Of a DNA stretch of 64,000 bases, positions 41,884-50,848 are shown piece by piece (position 1 is the stretch's first letter; each line of letters opens with the position of its first letter). Under the pieces are notes generated by a model. The model did no database searches, was not told where the DNA came from, and saw only the letters and a program-made list of their open reading frames with translations. This DNA comes from Bacillus sp. NEB1478 (GTDB lineage: Bacteria; Bacillota; Bacilli; Bacillales; Fictibacillaceae), in NCBI RefSeq assembly GCF_031582965.1, contig NZ_CP134049.1, forward strand, positions 2,542,001 to 2,606,000, read 5' to 3'. Position numbers and translations under genes: made by a program.

Positions 41884-42694
41884 GTCCAATCCTCCTAAAA
41901 GCAAAATGATTTACCGGGCCGTGTCCTGTTCCAACATCAATTCCATGCTCAATCGCGGTTTGAATATACTTTTTAGCTCTTTCTATTGCACTTTCAACCG
42001 TTTTCCCGTAAGCAAGTTCAGCTGTCAATGCAGCTGAGAACGTACAGCCTGTCCCGTGCGTATTTTTTGTCTCCACTCGTTTATCCGTCAGTTCCCAAAT
42101 TTCCACACCATCATAAATAAAATCGGTCACGATCTCTTCTTCATCCATATGACCGCCCTTGATCACCACATAATCTGCTCCTTGATCAAACAAGATACGT
42201 GAAGCTTCCATTTTTGCTTCTGTACTGGTTATATCGATTCCGGTAAGTGCTTCTGCTTCTGGAATATTAGGTGTGACGATTTTAGCTAACGGCAGCATGT
42301 ATTTTTGCATCGCTTCCAAAGCTTCCTCTCCTAGTAATTCAGCTCCGCCTTTTGCAATCATAACGGGATCAACAACGACGTTTTTCCAGCCGAATTTTTG
42401 AATATAATAGGCTATTCTTTCAATATACTCACCTGAGAATAGCATCCCCGTTTTCAATGCGTCTGGTGTTAAGTCGCTTCCTATAGATGTCAGTTGTTTT
42501 TCCAGTCCTTCCAAAGGAACAGGGTACACCCCTTGTACGCCTGTCGTGTTTTGTGCAGTAATGGCAGTAATAACCGACATACCGTAAACACCGAATTCCT
42601 GAAACGTTTTGAGATCCGCCTGAATTCCAGCTCCACCGCCACTGTCAGACCCGGCAATCGTAAGTGCCTTGCACACCTTTATTAATTGTCCCAT
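41870..42694 (-). CDS. thiD: HMP/HMP-phosphate kinase
   Basis: 274 residues, ATG after GAGGAGG. Motifs ALTIAGSDSGGGAGIQADLKTF (residues 9-30), VVDPVMIAKGG (about 115) and NTHGTGCTFSAALTAELA (about 213) are diagnostic of ThiD. It phosphorylates hydroxymethylpyrimidine twice to the pyrophosphate used by ThiE. First gene after the TPP riboswitch, so thiD-M-E-W expression is shut off by excess thiamine pyrophosphate. Confidence 0.96.
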   Translation of the reverse strand: MGQLIKVCKALTIAGSDSGGGAGIQADLKTFQEFGVYGMSVITAITAQNTTGVQGVYPVPLEGLEKQLTSIGSDLTPDALKTGMLFSGEYIERIAYYIQKFGWKNVVVDPVMIAKGGAELLGEEALEAMQKYMLPLAKIVTPNIPEAEALTGIDITSTEAKMEASRILFDQGADYVVIKGGHMDEEEIVTDFIYDGVEIWELTDKRVETKNTHGTGCTFSAALTAELAYGKTVESAIERAKKYIQTAIEHGIDVGTGHGPVNHFAFRRIGHDQR

Positions 42695-42736
42695 ACCTCA
42701 TCCTCCTCTTTTTCTCATTCATCGAATTCACAAAAA

Positions 42737-42905
42737 AACAAAAAACCACCCGCAACAGTCAGCGGGTGGCAGTTAAAGTTATATCCGAGCTACAAATATC
42801 CTTTAGGTTCCACGCCGCTTCCCTACGCCAGAATTATCCGGATCAGGTTCAAAGGGTCAAAGGAAATTTCCTTCTCTCAGCTCAAAACCGTGAGCACCCC
42901 TAGCG
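42737..42905 (-). promoter_or_regulatory. TPP riboswitch with terminator
   Basis: The minus strand shows the thi-box aptamer (about 42904-42806): GGGGTGCTCACGG, AGCTGAGA, then GACCCTTTGAACCTGATC...GGCGTAGGGAAGCG. A CCACCCGC/GCGGGTGG terminator with a T-run (42769-42737) follows, 40 bases before thiD. Transcription-termination control by thiamine pyrophosphate is expected. Confidence 0.97.
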
Positions 42906-42931
42906 AAAAATGTTTATATTGATTTATATCA

Positions 42932-42961
42932 ATCCTACTAACACTGCACGCTTATTGTCAA
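42932..42961 (-). promoter_or_regulatory. sigma-A promoter of the thi operon
   Basis: TTGACA (42961-42956), 18-base spacer, TAGGAT (42937-42932), placing the start about 20 bases before the aptamer. Confidence 0.6.
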
Positions 42962-43190
42962 ACGATTTTAGCAAATTGCAGTTTTCATGTGTTTAAGCAT
43001 CCCCTAATACGGGGAAATAGTAAGTAACACCAGCTATACAAAACAAACACAAAAAAATAACAATTGTAACAAATTCTAGAAAAAGGCAATACAAGTGACA
43101 AAAAATAACAAACAACTTCCAAAAGGTGGTGAAGAAACAGTACTTTCGAATTAATGTCATAATTTTTTTCAGAATTTTCAAATAAAATGG

Positions 43191-43219
43191 TTGTCAGTTA
43201 GCACCTTGCTCAGTATACT
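43191..43219 (+). promoter_or_regulatory. sigma-A promoter of the IDEAL gene
   Basis: TTGTCA (43191-43196), 17-base spacer, TATACT (43214-43219). The rest of the 42962-43279 stretch shows no gene or repeat. Confidence 0.75.
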
Positions 43220-43279
43220 AATAGAAACCTAGAAACCATAAAAAATGGATAGGGAGATAATCTTAAGGAGGGAATCAGG

Positions 43280-43510
43280 ATGAAAGACAAGAATACTTCT
43301 TTTAACAAAAACCAAAACGAAATGGTTCAGTACAAACAACAAAAAAGAGACCCATTTTCCTTCAGCCTCATTGCCCAGATGGTACTAGACGAAGCTCTTC
43401 ACAAATATTATCACGAGTATTATGAGAGAGAAATCAACAATGCCTTGGATGCAAAAGATAAAGATCGTTTTATGAAGCTAACGAAAGAATACCAAGCTTT
43501 CCTCGCTTAA
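43280..43510 (+). CDS. IDEAL domain protein
   Basis: 76 residues, AAGGAGGG site. The C-terminal half (AQMVLDEALHKYYHEYYEREINNALDAKDKDRFMKLTKEY) is the IDEAL domain, a short helical module found in Bacillus ComK-regulator-like and small cytosolic proteins; here the LDE-A-L core is conserved but the literal I-D-E-A-L string reads I-N-N-A-L. Function unknown. Single gene with its own promoter and terminator. Confidence 0.85.
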   Translation: MKDKNTSFNKNQNEMVQYKQQKRDPFSFSLIAQMVLDEALHKYYHEYYEREINNALDAKDKDRFMKLTKEYQAFLA

Positions 43511-43557
43511 GGCTTGAACGAAGGTTAATCAATCACTAAAGGTTAACCAAAAAGCCA

Positions 43558-43612
43558 AAACACCCTTTGAACAGCACGGAATAAAGATCCTGCTGCAGAG
43601 GGTGTTTGTGAC
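43558..43612 (+). terminator. terminator of the IDEAL gene
   Basis: AAACACCCT pairs with AGGGTGTTT with an inner GCAC/CTGC region; T-run follows. Confidence 0.7.
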
Positions 43613-43647
43613 GTCACAGCCTGTTATCACATTTTTAAATCAAATAA

Positions 43648-44568
43648 TTAAGACATCGATGTCGGGGATTCCGGCTTTTTCTTTTGCCTATTTTTTCTTC
43701 TCCAAATAAAATAAACAATCACAGCCATTATCAGCCAAAGTGGTGCCAGACCGATCAAAGCAACGATAATAAAGGACACGGCAGAAACAAAGAAATTTAC
43801 AGTCTCCATAAATAGCTTTTTCGTTTTCTTCCACGTGTTTAACTCTTCGGTTTGAAGTTTTTCTGCTTTCAAGTTTTTAACGCCAAAGTTAATCGTAACC
43901 GTTGAATAATCACTTTGGTTTTTTAGAAAGTTCAGCCGCCCTTGAATTTGTTCAATCTCCTCTTGAACATTAGCAAGATCAGACGATATTTTTAATAAGT
44001 CTTCCGTTCGTTTTGCATCTTTCATAAAAGTCTCTAATCGATCCCTGACCTGTTCTTTCGCTTTTAGACGAGAAGCTAAATCAACATATTCTTCTGTTAC
44101 ATCTTCCCCGCTTACTCTTTCATTCGGAGTTCCTTTGCTTAAGCTTTTAACTTGCTTTAGAAAGGGACGAAATTCGTTCATCGGAATTCTCGCTACGATC
44201 CTTCCATCCTCATAGCCTGCCTCACCAGTATTGGTATTCGATTCAACAATATAGCCGCCTTTATCTTCGACCATCGTTCTGACGTTCTCCATCGAATGTT
44301 GAAGCTTTTCTACTTTTATGCTTACATCTGCATTGTAGATTACTTTCCGCTGATCTTTTATGCTTTCAGCTGATTTTCCCTCACCTGAATTCTTTGTATC
44401 TGATTCTGCTTTATCACTGTTTTCAAGTGATTTACTTTCCGCTATTTTCCCGCTAGAAGATCCTCCAGCTTCATCCATCGATTTTTCAGCTGATTTTTCA
44501 CCAGAACTGCAGGCTGCTAAAAAAAGCAAGACACAAAGAAACACCCCTGCTTTCCATTTTTTCCACAT
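43648..44568 (-). CDS. DUF4349 lipoprotein
   Basis: 306 residues from the ATG at 44568 (MWKKWKAGVF), nine bases past AGGGGG. Lipobox LFLAAC (Cys 20), then a Ser/Glu/Lys-rich linker (to about residue 75). The DUF4349 domain (about 80-290: YNADVSIKVEKLQHSMENV, GYIVES, ARIPMNEF) has a coiled-coil segment (about 180-225) and a C-terminal membrane helix (VALIGLAPLWLIMAVIVYF) with a basic tail. The protein is thus anchored at both ends. Function of the family is unknown; it is probably an envelope protein. Confidence 0.88.
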   Translation of the reverse strand: MWKKWKAGVFLCVLLFLAACSSGEKSAEKSMDEAGGSSSGKIAESKSLENSDKAESDTKNSGEGKSAESIKDQRKVIYNADVSIKVEKLQHSMENVRTMVEDKGGYIVESNTNTGEAGYEDGRIVARIPMNEFRPFLKQVKSLSKGTPNERVSGEDVTEEYVDLASRLKAKEQVRDRLETFMKDAKRTEDLLKISSDLANVQEEIEQIQGRLNFLKNQSDYSTVTINFGVKNLKAEKLQTEELNTWKKTKKLFMETVNFFVSAVSFIIVALIGLAPLWLIMAVIVYFIWRRKNRQKKKPESPTSMS

Positions 44569-44761
44569 ATCGTAAATCCCCCTTTTATATATAGACGTTT
44601 TTTCCAAATAAAGGTTTCAAACCGCTGAAGCTATCCATTCCAGTTAATTTTTCCAATGTATAAATTATGTTAGAATAGAGATTAATAGTAAGTGTTTTGA
44701 AATAAACTCGATCTATGCTAGTATGTACAAGGTTGAGTAAGTGTTTTACTGGAGGAATAGC

Positions 44762-45802
44762 ATGTCAATGATAGGAAGAAATGATCCCTGTGTGTGCGGC
44801 AGCGGAAAAAAATATAAAAAATGTTGTCTTCATAAAGAAGAACAAACGCGCGAAGTCTCTTTTCATCAAGAGGGATTGATAAAATACGCACTTGAGAACT
44901 ACCAAGCTGAATTAGCAGCCCGTACTTCTGAATATGTAAAAGAATATCCTGTTGCAAAGGATCAAACACAAACATATGCAAATATTGCAGTATGCTGGGA
45001 AGTCTTTTGCTCAAAAGTAAGAGACAACAGAACACCCGTTGAACTTTATGCGGAGAAAGTAAAAGGCTCTGTTAAGCCTGAAGTAGCTAAGATTATTTCT
45101 GGCTGGACGGAAACACTGCCATCTCTTTATAAAGTAATGGAACAAAAAACTGGCTTTATCTTCACTGTCCAAGATGTTTGGACGGGTGAAACATTTGATG
45201 TAACAGTTAATGCGGCTGAAAAGCCAAAAATAGATAGTGTTTTGCTTGGTACACTCGTTTCAAACGGCGTGAATTATGAATATTATGTAGGTTATGTAGA
45301 AATGCCATCTTCAGAATTGCCGCCATTAAAAGAAGCGATCGAAAGGCTCGATCCTAGCAGTGACCCGAAGGAAATTTTCAAAACAAAGTTCCCAGCTGTT
45401 CTTCAGCTTTCTTTGATCGATATTTCAAATGGCGTACCAAAACCGCAATCAGAATCTACGGAAACTGAAAAAGCTTCTGAATCTCATAACCTTGCTGAAA
45501 CTGAAGCTGGGCAGAAAACAATTGAGAAAGATGACAAGTACACCGCAGTGTTAGATCTTTTAAATTCCACTTCGGAAGCTGAAGTTTCTCAGCAAGCTGA
45601 AAAGCTTTGGTACAATTACATCTCAGAAACTAAGCCGACTATACGAAAAGAAGAGATTTATGCTGCAGCACTTGAGTATCTGGCTTCAAAAGATATTGCT
45701 GGCATTGACGCAACACAATCCGAAATCGCTAAAAAGTATGGTGTATCACCAGGCAGCCTTTCGTCACGCTACCGTGAAATGAAAGAAACATTAAATGTGT
45801 AA
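44762..45802 (+). CDS. SEC-C zinc-motif protein with C-terminal HTH
   Basis: 346 residues from ATG 44762, seven bases past GGAGGAA. The N-terminal SEC-C motif RNDPCVCGSGKKYKKCC (residues 5-21) is the zinc-binding element first seen at the SecA C-terminus. A middle domain of unknown fold (about 60-225), an acidic Ser/Glu linker and a C-terminal helical region ending in an HTH-like QSEIAKKYGVSPGSLSSRYREM (about 318-340) follow. The HTH suggests nucleic-acid binding (inference). Monocistronic. Confidence 0.85.
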   Translation: MSMIGRNDPCVCGSGKKYKKCCLHKEEQTREVSFHQEGLIKYALENYQAELAARTSEYVKEYPVAKDQTQTYANIAVCWEVFCSKVRDNRTPVELYAEKVKGSVKPEVAKIISGWTETLPSLYKVMEQKTGFIFTVQDVWTGETFDVTVNAAEKPKIDSVLLGTLVSNGVNYEYYVGYVEMPSSELPPLKEAIERLDPSSDPKEIFKTKFPAVLQLSLIDISNGVPKPQSESTETEKASESHNLAETEAGQKTIEKDDKYTAVLDLLNSTSEAEVSQQAEKLWYNYISETKPTIRKEEIYAAALEYLASKDIAGIDATQSEIAKKYGVSPGSLSSRYREMKETLNV

Positions 45803-45816
45803 GAATGAACCTATTC

Positions 45817-45846
45817 CCCGTCAGGATTTCCCTGGCGGGTTTTTTA
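45817..45846 (+). terminator. terminator of the SEC-C gene
   Basis: CCCGTCAGG/CCTGGCGGG stem with six T. Confidence 0.88.
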
Positions 45847-45884
45847 TTTAGGCTGTTTTCGCAATCTTTGTTGCTCTTGGAAGT

Positions 45885-46068
45885 GGTTGATTTCCGTTAC
45901 AGGATGCTCGCTTTCCACGGGGCGTGCGGTGAGCCACGGTGAAAGACATATGAAGTACTTCCTCCTGCGTCTGCAAGAAATCCTGCCGAAGTGGGCTTCC
46001 TCGTCGCATGCCTTGCGAGAAGTATATTCAGGTGGCTGGCACGCACCTTGCACTCCAATCAACTTTTC
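45885..46068 (+). repeat. 184-bp dispersed repeat with GTTGATT inverted ends (copy B)
   Basis: Begins GGTTGATTTCCGTTACAGG, includes GCTCGCTTTCCACGGGGCG and GTGCGGTGAGCC, and ends CACTCCAATCAACTTTTC. Its outer parts match copy A (31711-31842, opposite orientation). The central part carries CCTGCGTCTGCAAGAAATCC shared with copy C. Frames through it on both strands are not genes. Confidence 0.88.
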
Positions 46069-46221
46069 AATGAAGAGGATAAACAATATGCGCCAAAAAC
46101 AACAATCTTTAAGTAAAACAGCCTTTATTTATCAGTCATCCTGAATGAAAAAGATTGATTTTTGAGCAATTTGTAATATGCTCAATATAGCAAGATTTTT
46201 CCATATGTTGGAGGAGTAAAA

Positions 46222-47229
46222 ATGACTAGTTTATTCGCAGAAAAAGAAATAACTTTTAAGGGAAAAAATCAGCTATGCGGGACTCTTACAATCCCGGCTG
46301 AACTTAGTGAAAATGACAAATTGCCTGCTGTTTTATTCATTTCCGGTTCCGGACCACTGGATCGAAACGCAAACGGTCCAAAAGGCAAATTTCAATTGAA
46401 TGTGTACAAAGAGCTTGCCGAGTATATTACAGCACTAGGCTTCATAACGCTCCGGTTCGACAAACGAGGAACAGGAAAAAGCGAGGGGGACTTCATTTCA
46501 ACTGGGTTTTGGGATTTTGTCGATGATGCTGAAAATGCGTTCCTTTACCTTAATAACTGTCCTGAAGTAGACCCTGACAAAATCATTGTACTCGGTCATA
46601 GTGAAGGAACGATCATTGGAACTGCCCTTTCGGAAAGGCAGCCTATTAATGGTTTAATGCTGCTTTCGGGCGGCGTCGGTAATTTAGATGAATTTACAAC
46701 ACACCAAAGAAAATTAGCATATCAAGAATTACGAAGTTCAAAAGGTCTGAAAGGGATTCTTTTGAGACTGTTAATTAATGAAGAAAAACAAGAAACCAAA
46801 AATAGAAAACTGATGCAAAAAATGTTTGCCTCAAATAAGGATGTATACAAGATTCTATTTTTTATAAAACAACCTGTAAAATGGATGAAAGAACATTTTG
46901 CTTATGATACTAGAGCCGCCTTGAGAAAAGTAACATGTCCTGTTCTAGCCATATTTGGTGACAAGGATCCTCTTGTAGACACTGATTTCCTGAAAGAATT
47001 ACGTACACTTGTAAAAGGAGATTACGAGACTCATATTATTAAAAATATGGAACATGGATTCCGTGTACAGACTGAGGAAATGACTATTTTAAAGATGAAA
47101 AAGCTGCTCAAGATTCTTCCTTCTCGCCCGTTGCACCAAGAAGGTCTGGATGCCTTGTCAATTTGGCTTCATGATCATTATTTAAACGACACTGATTTTC
47201 AACAAAGTTTAGTTGATATAAGCAAATAA
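46222..47229 (+). CDS. alpha/beta hydrolase
   Basis: 335 residues, GGAGGAG site. Oxyanion region FISGSGPLDRNANG (about 42-55), nucleophile elbow GHSEGT (Ser near 129), acid FGDKDPLVD (about 252-260) and catalytic His in MEHGFR (about 277). The SGSGP(L/Q)DRN motif occurs in a group of acyl-esterase/peptidase-like proteins. Cytosolic; the substrate is unknown. Single gene. Confidence 0.88.
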   Translation: MTSLFAEKEITFKGKNQLCGTLTIPAELSENDKLPAVLFISGSGPLDRNANGPKGKFQLNVYKELAEYITALGFITLRFDKRGTGKSEGDFISTGFWDFVDDAENAFLYLNNCPEVDPDKIIVLGHSEGTIIGTALSERQPINGLMLLSGGVGNLDEFTTHQRKLAYQELRSSKGLKGILLRLLINEEKQETKNRKLMQKMFASNKDVYKILFFIKQPVKWMKEHFAYDTRAALRKVTCPVLAIFGDKDPLVDTDFLKELRTLVKGDYETHIIKNMEHGFRVQTEEMTILKMKKLLKILPSRPLHQEGLDALSIWLHDHYLNDTDFQQSLVDISK

Positions 47230-47242
47230 TCATCTCACGGAA

Positions 47243-47268
47243 AAAAGACCCGATAGCCGGGTCTTTTC
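47243..47268. terminator. bidirectional terminator
   Basis: AAAAGACCCG/CGGGTCTTTT stem between convergent hydrolase and permease genes; it is directly adjacent to the permease stop. Confidence 0.88.
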
Positions 47269-47272
47269 TTTT

Positions 47273-48619
47273 TTATTTTACTTCAATACTTGCAGAAGCA
47301 TTATTCTTTGAACTTTCGCCACGCTGCAGCCAATAATAAAGCGGCAATCCCGCAACCGTTATGAGTATAGCAGTTAAACTATCAAACGGGTCATTGAGGA
47401 TCGTTGCCCCAACGATATATACTGAGCCTAAAATGGCGAAAATCGGAACGACCGGGAACAGCGGTACACTATACACACGTGCTTTCCCTTTGTGTCGTTT
47501 CCTCAATTTGAAAACCGCGTAAAAAGCGAAAATATAAAAGATATAAACAGCAAAAATAGCCATTTCTGATAAATAATCTGGATTTGTTACAATCATCATG
47601 AATACTGCGATCACTACTTGCAAATAAGTCGCTGCAATCGGCGTTCCGTGTTTTTCACTAACTTTGCTGAAAATAGCTGCAAAAGGCAGCTGATTGCGTT
47701 CAGCCATCGCGAAAGGCACCCGCGGAATCGTCAGGATCTTCCCATTTAAACAGCCAAAAATGGAGACAGCTATACCAACAGCGATCAACTTTCCTCCGAG
47801 TGGTCCAAAAAGAACCACAGCAGCACTTGCTGCAGAGTTTTCCCCAAGTTTTACGATTTCAGATGCTGGCAAAATATGCAATAAGGCAATATTTACTGAA
47901 AGATAAGCGACCATTACAATAAGAATTCCACCAATGATTGCTTTCGGCAAAGTTTTACCAGGATTCTTCATTTCTCCTGCTACAAAGCCGACCATTAGCC
48001 AGCCATCATATGCGAATAATGTTGCGAGTATCGCTGCACCCATACTGATTTCGGCAACTGAACCACTCGGCGAGCTTAGAATTTGTTCATTTCCATTGGT
48101 CACCCCGAATATTGCGATCAATGCAATGGGAATCAGTTTTCCAAGGGTAAATATGTTTTGCACGAAGCCGCCATATTTAGTCCCTAAATTATTAACAATC
48201 GTTAAAAAAAGAACAGTCGCTATCCCTATCCAAGGCCCCAACTGTTTTTCCCAGGAAAACAAATTGGTGAGCAAAGAGCCAAAATATAAGCCAAGGGCAC
48301 CGATCACGGCAGGGCCGTATATGACCGTTTGCACCCAGCCGCTTAAATAACCCCATAGTTTTCCGTATACTTCTTCCATATACACATAAAGACCGCCCGT
48401 TTTTGGGATTTGAGTTGCAACTTCCGCGATTGTTAATCCGCCGGCTAATGTGATCAAGCCGCCAAGAGCCCAAGCGAGAAGCGCCAATGATGAATCCCCT
48501 GTGTATTCGAGGACACTGCCAGGTTTCATGAAAATGCCTGATCCAATTACCGTTCCAATTACGATGGACATGGCTACAGAAAGCCCAATGTCTTTTTTCA
48601 ATGCTGCTTCTTGATTCAT
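47273..48619 (-). CDS. APC-family amino acid permease (SteT-like)
   Basis: 448 residues from the ATG at 48619 (MNQEAALKKDIG), ten bases past AAGGAG; the longer frame lacks a site. Twelve helices. Helix 1 carries the unwound GSGIFMKPG motif, and AEVATQIPKTGGLYVYMEEVYG follows, as in L-type (LAT-like) exchangers such as B. subtilis SteT, a serine/threonine exchanger. Substrate by analogy only. Confidence 0.87.
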   Translation of the reverse strand: MNQEAALKKDIGLSVAMSIVIGTVIGSGIFMKPGSVLEYTGDSSLALLAWALGGLITLAGGLTIAEVATQIPKTGGLYVYMEEVYGKLWGYLSGWVQTVIYGPAVIGALGLYFGSLLTNLFSWEKQLGPWIGIATVLFLTIVNNLGTKYGGFVQNIFTLGKLIPIALIAIFGVTNGNEQILSSPSGSVAEISMGAAILATLFAYDGWLMVGFVAGEMKNPGKTLPKAIIGGILIVMVAYLSVNIALLHILPASEIVKLGENSAASAAVVLFGPLGGKLIAVGIAVSIFGCLNGKILTIPRVPFAMAERNQLPFAAIFSKVSEKHGTPIAATYLQVVIAVFMMIVTNPDYLSEMAIFAVYIFYIFAFYAVFKLRKRHKGKARVYSVPLFPVVPIFAILGSVYIVGATILNDPFDSLTAILITVAGLPLYYWLQRGESSKNNASASIEVK

Positions 48620-48773
48620 GCTGTGTCCACTCCTTAGGAAACAATTGTCTCTTTTTGTCCATCTGAAAAAGACTAGTGTCACTTTACCATAAACATTACA
48701 TACATGTCACTACTTGCCAAAATAGACAGGCAATTCAGTTTTTTGAAAGGGTTTACTGTCTGGATCAGCTTGA

Positions 48774-48947
48774 TCAAAGCTCGTTTCTCCTTCTTAACTG
48801 TTTTTTAATGAAAGCTTTTTCCATGATGGAGTTAAGTTGTTTTTCAAGCTCCTTTTTTTCTTCTGGATTTGCTGCTGCTCGAATGTTCTTCTTCAGCTCT
48901 TTGATTACGAACTTTTCTTCAGACGAAAAATGAGAAGATTGAAGCAC
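48774..48947 (-). CDS. 57-aa helical small protein
   Basis: GTG start at 48947-48945 preceded by AGAGGTG eight bases upstream; stop at 48776-48774. The product (MLQSSHFSSEEKFVIKELKK...) is highly charged and helical, with a KELKKNIRAAANPEEKKELEKQ-type core and a basic end (KKQLRRRNEL). Codon use and composition look like a real gene, whereas the plus-strand frame opposite (48676-48933) is Ser/Phe-rich and has no site. No family recognised. It lies upstream of, and on the same strand as, the permease. Confidence 0.65.
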   Translation of the reverse strand: MLQSSHFSSEEKFVIKELKKNIRAAANPEEKKELEKQLNSIMEKAFIKKQLRRRNEL

Positions 48948-49120
48948 AAGAAATCACCTCTCTTCTATAGATGTTATGTGAATTTACATATAACAATAGA
49001 ATATTCCATAATTTATTAATAATCAGAATCTGCGTTATATTTTCTAACACGAAAATTATCATGTAAAAAATTCCAAATTTTCCTTGTCTTATATAAATTA
49101 TGATGGTAATATCTTACTTA

Positions 49121-49145
49121 ACAGTACCGTGCATTAAACAGTACC
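49121..49145 (+). promoter_or_regulatory. direct repeat ACAGTACC before padR, possible operator
   Basis: ACAGTACC at 49121-49128 and again at 49138-49145, 24 bases before the padR start. The 17-bp period and the position suit autoregulation, but PadR boxes are usually inverted repeats. Confidence 0.4.
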
Positions 49146-49168
49146 TAGTAAAGTGGTGATGTATATCA

Positions 49169-49480
49169 ATGAATGTTCAATTTAAAAAAGGAGTCCTTGA
49201 ACTATGTGTACTCGTATTAACTTCAAAAAAAGACCGCTATGGATACGAACTCGTTGAAGAAATCTCCAAGAAATTCATGATTTCCGAAGGCACGATCTAT
49301 CCCCTGGTCAGACGGCTAACGAAAGATGGCTTGTTTTCCACTTACCTTATGGAATCATCTGAAGGACCGCCAAGAAAATACTACAAAATTACCGATGAGG
49401 GTATTAAGGTCAAAGAAAAATTAGTGCAGGAATGGCAGGAGTTCACAAAAGGCGTTGGCGAAATGCTGGAGGAGGAATAA
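49169..49480 (+). CDS. PadR family transcriptional regulator
   Basis: 103 residues. Winged [53 protein letters not shown] and the wing [11 protein letters not shown] are the standard PadR signature; the short C-terminal helix (about 80-103) dimerises. First gene of a PadR / HAAS(DUF1700) / DUF4097 set, a widespread Firmicute arrangement in which PadR controls the two envelope-associated genes. Confidence 0.94.
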   Translation: MNVQFKKGVLELCVLVLTSKKDRYGYELVEEISKKFMISEGTIYPLVRRLTKDGLFSTYLMESSEGPPRKYYKITDEGIKVKEKLVQEWQEFTKGVGEMLEEE

Positions 49481-49485
49481 AAAAA

Positions 49486-50034
49486 TTGAACAGAAAAACG
49501 TATTTAGAAGCGTTAAAAAGAGAGATTAGTACGTTACCTATAAACGAGCAAACAGAAGTACTGGAAGATTATGAAGAACATTTTGAAATGGCGGGTGAAA
49601 GCGGCAGGTCTGATGAAGATATCATCAGAGGATTGGGCTCTCCTCGCAAAATAGCAAAAGAATTGCTTGCCCAAACGGAAATTGCGAAAGCAGCTGAAAA
49701 TCCATCCTTAAGCAGTGTCACCAAAGCGGTTTTTGCATCGGTAGGTCTTGGTTTGTTCAACTTGATTTTCGTGCTGGCACCTTTCCTAGTCATGATTATC
49801 ATTCCGATTGCATTGATCATTATCGCAGCTGTTTTTTTAAGTTCACCTATTATTCTATTAATACAAGAAGGATTTACAACCTCCTTTTTGACTAACATTT
49901 TCTTGATTATGGGCTTTATTGGCATCGGACTTTTATTCATTATTTTTGCGATTAAAGTTTTCAAACTCTTTTATAAAGTCATACTGAGTTATCTAAATTT
50001 CAACCTTAGCATCGTAAGGAGGAACCACTCATGA
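49486..50034 (+). CDS. DUF1700 (HAAS) membrane protein
   Basis: 182 residues from the TTG at 49486 (MNRKTYLEALKREI), ten bases past GGAGGAGG; the in-frame upstream extension overlaps padR out of frame and is rejected. The N-terminal helical HAAS module (INEQTEVLEDYEEHFEMAGESGRSDEDIIRGLGSPRKIAKEL, about 16-57) precedes three to four membrane helices. It partners DUF4097 proteins in signalling across the membrane; the mechanism is not established. Start lies five bases after the padR stop; overlaps the next gene by ATGA. Confidence 0.9.
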   Translation: MNRKTYLEALKREISTLPINEQTEVLEDYEEHFEMAGESGRSDEDIIRGLGSPRKIAKELLAQTEIAKAAENPSLSSVTKAVFASVGLGLFNLIFVLAPFLVMIIIPIALIIIAAVFLSSPIILLIQEGFTTSFLTNIFLIMGFIGIGLLFIIFAIKVFKLFYKVILSYLNFNLSIVRRNHS

Positions 50035-50786
50035 ATGTAAAAAGAATTTTACGTATTGCCATTATTTTAATCGGGCTTGCTATCGCTGGTAATGCTGTTT
50101 TATTTTTGATAGGGAAATCCCCTTTCAACTCAGCAAAAGTTGATCAAAAGCGACTGATAGACTCTGGAAGTATTACCGATATCAAAGTCTCATCAAACAT
50201 TAGTGATGTTAAAATTATTCCGAACGACAGTGAAAAAATCGAAGTTCATATGAGAGGCAGAAGCACGAATATGAACACTGATAATGTTGAGCTGGCAGTA
50301 AAACAAAATGGGAACAAACTTACCATTCATACAGCTCATAAAAAGCCGCGTTTTCTTGTGGTTTTTAACGATTATGATTTACTGATTAAAATGCCGAATA
50401 AGGATTTTAAAAAATTAACTGTGAAAACAGATGCAGCTGAAATAAATCTGAAAGAAATTTCCGCGCACCATTTTTATCTAAATTCAGATGTTGGTGACAT
50501 CACCCTGCATAATGTTAACGGAAAGATCAACGCTGAATCTGACGTTGGAGATATGAATATGTATGTTGATGAAATTACAAAAGATATTACCGCTAAATCT
50601 AATGTAGGAGACATTTCCGTTATTACAAAGAACGCACCCAAAAACTTGCAAACTCATTTGAAAAATAATCTTGGCGATGAAACAGTGGAACTGCCTAACG
50701 AGAAAAATGGCATGATAGGTACAGGCGGCCCATTAGTATCGATGATATCTGATGTTGGGGATCTGACACTTTCATTACAAAAATAA
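50031..50786 (+). CDS. DUF4097 beta-helix-like envelope protein
   Basis: 251 residues. One N-terminal membrane helix (about 5-25), then repeated short beta segments with the DUF4097 pattern (DVGDITLHNVNGKINAESDVGDMNMYVDEI...SNVGDISV...SDVGDLTL), predicted to stack as an extracytoplasmic beta-solenoid. Related to the YvlB family. Last gene of the PadR operon; ATGA overlap with DUF1700 shows translational coupling. Confidence 0.9.
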   Translation: MNVKRILRIAIILIGLAIAGNAVLFLIGKSPFNSAKVDQKRLIDSGSITDIKVSSNISDVKIIPNDSEKIEVHMRGRSTNMNTDNVELAVKQNGNKLTIHTAHKKPRFLVVFNDYDLLIKMPNKDFKKLTVKTDAAEINLKEISAHHFYLNSDVGDITLHNVNGKINAESDVGDMNMYVDEITKDITAKSNVGDISVITKNAPKNLQTHLKNNLGDETVELPNEKNGMIGTGGPLVSMISDVGDLTLSLQK

Positions 50787-50800
50787 ATATCAGAACATTA

Positions 50801-50835
50801 AGACCTCCTATGTATTGATTAGGAGGTCTATTTTA
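50801..50835 (+). terminator. terminator of the PadR operon
   Basis: AGACCTCCT/AGGAGGTCT stem, 11-base loop, followed by ATTTTA. Confidence 0.85.
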
Positions 50836-50848
50836 CATAAGTATGAAG

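Noticed and set aside
48676..48933. 85-codon plus-strand frame rich in Ser/Phe
   Set aside because: It is the mirror of the minus-strand 57-aa gene, which has the proper start signals.
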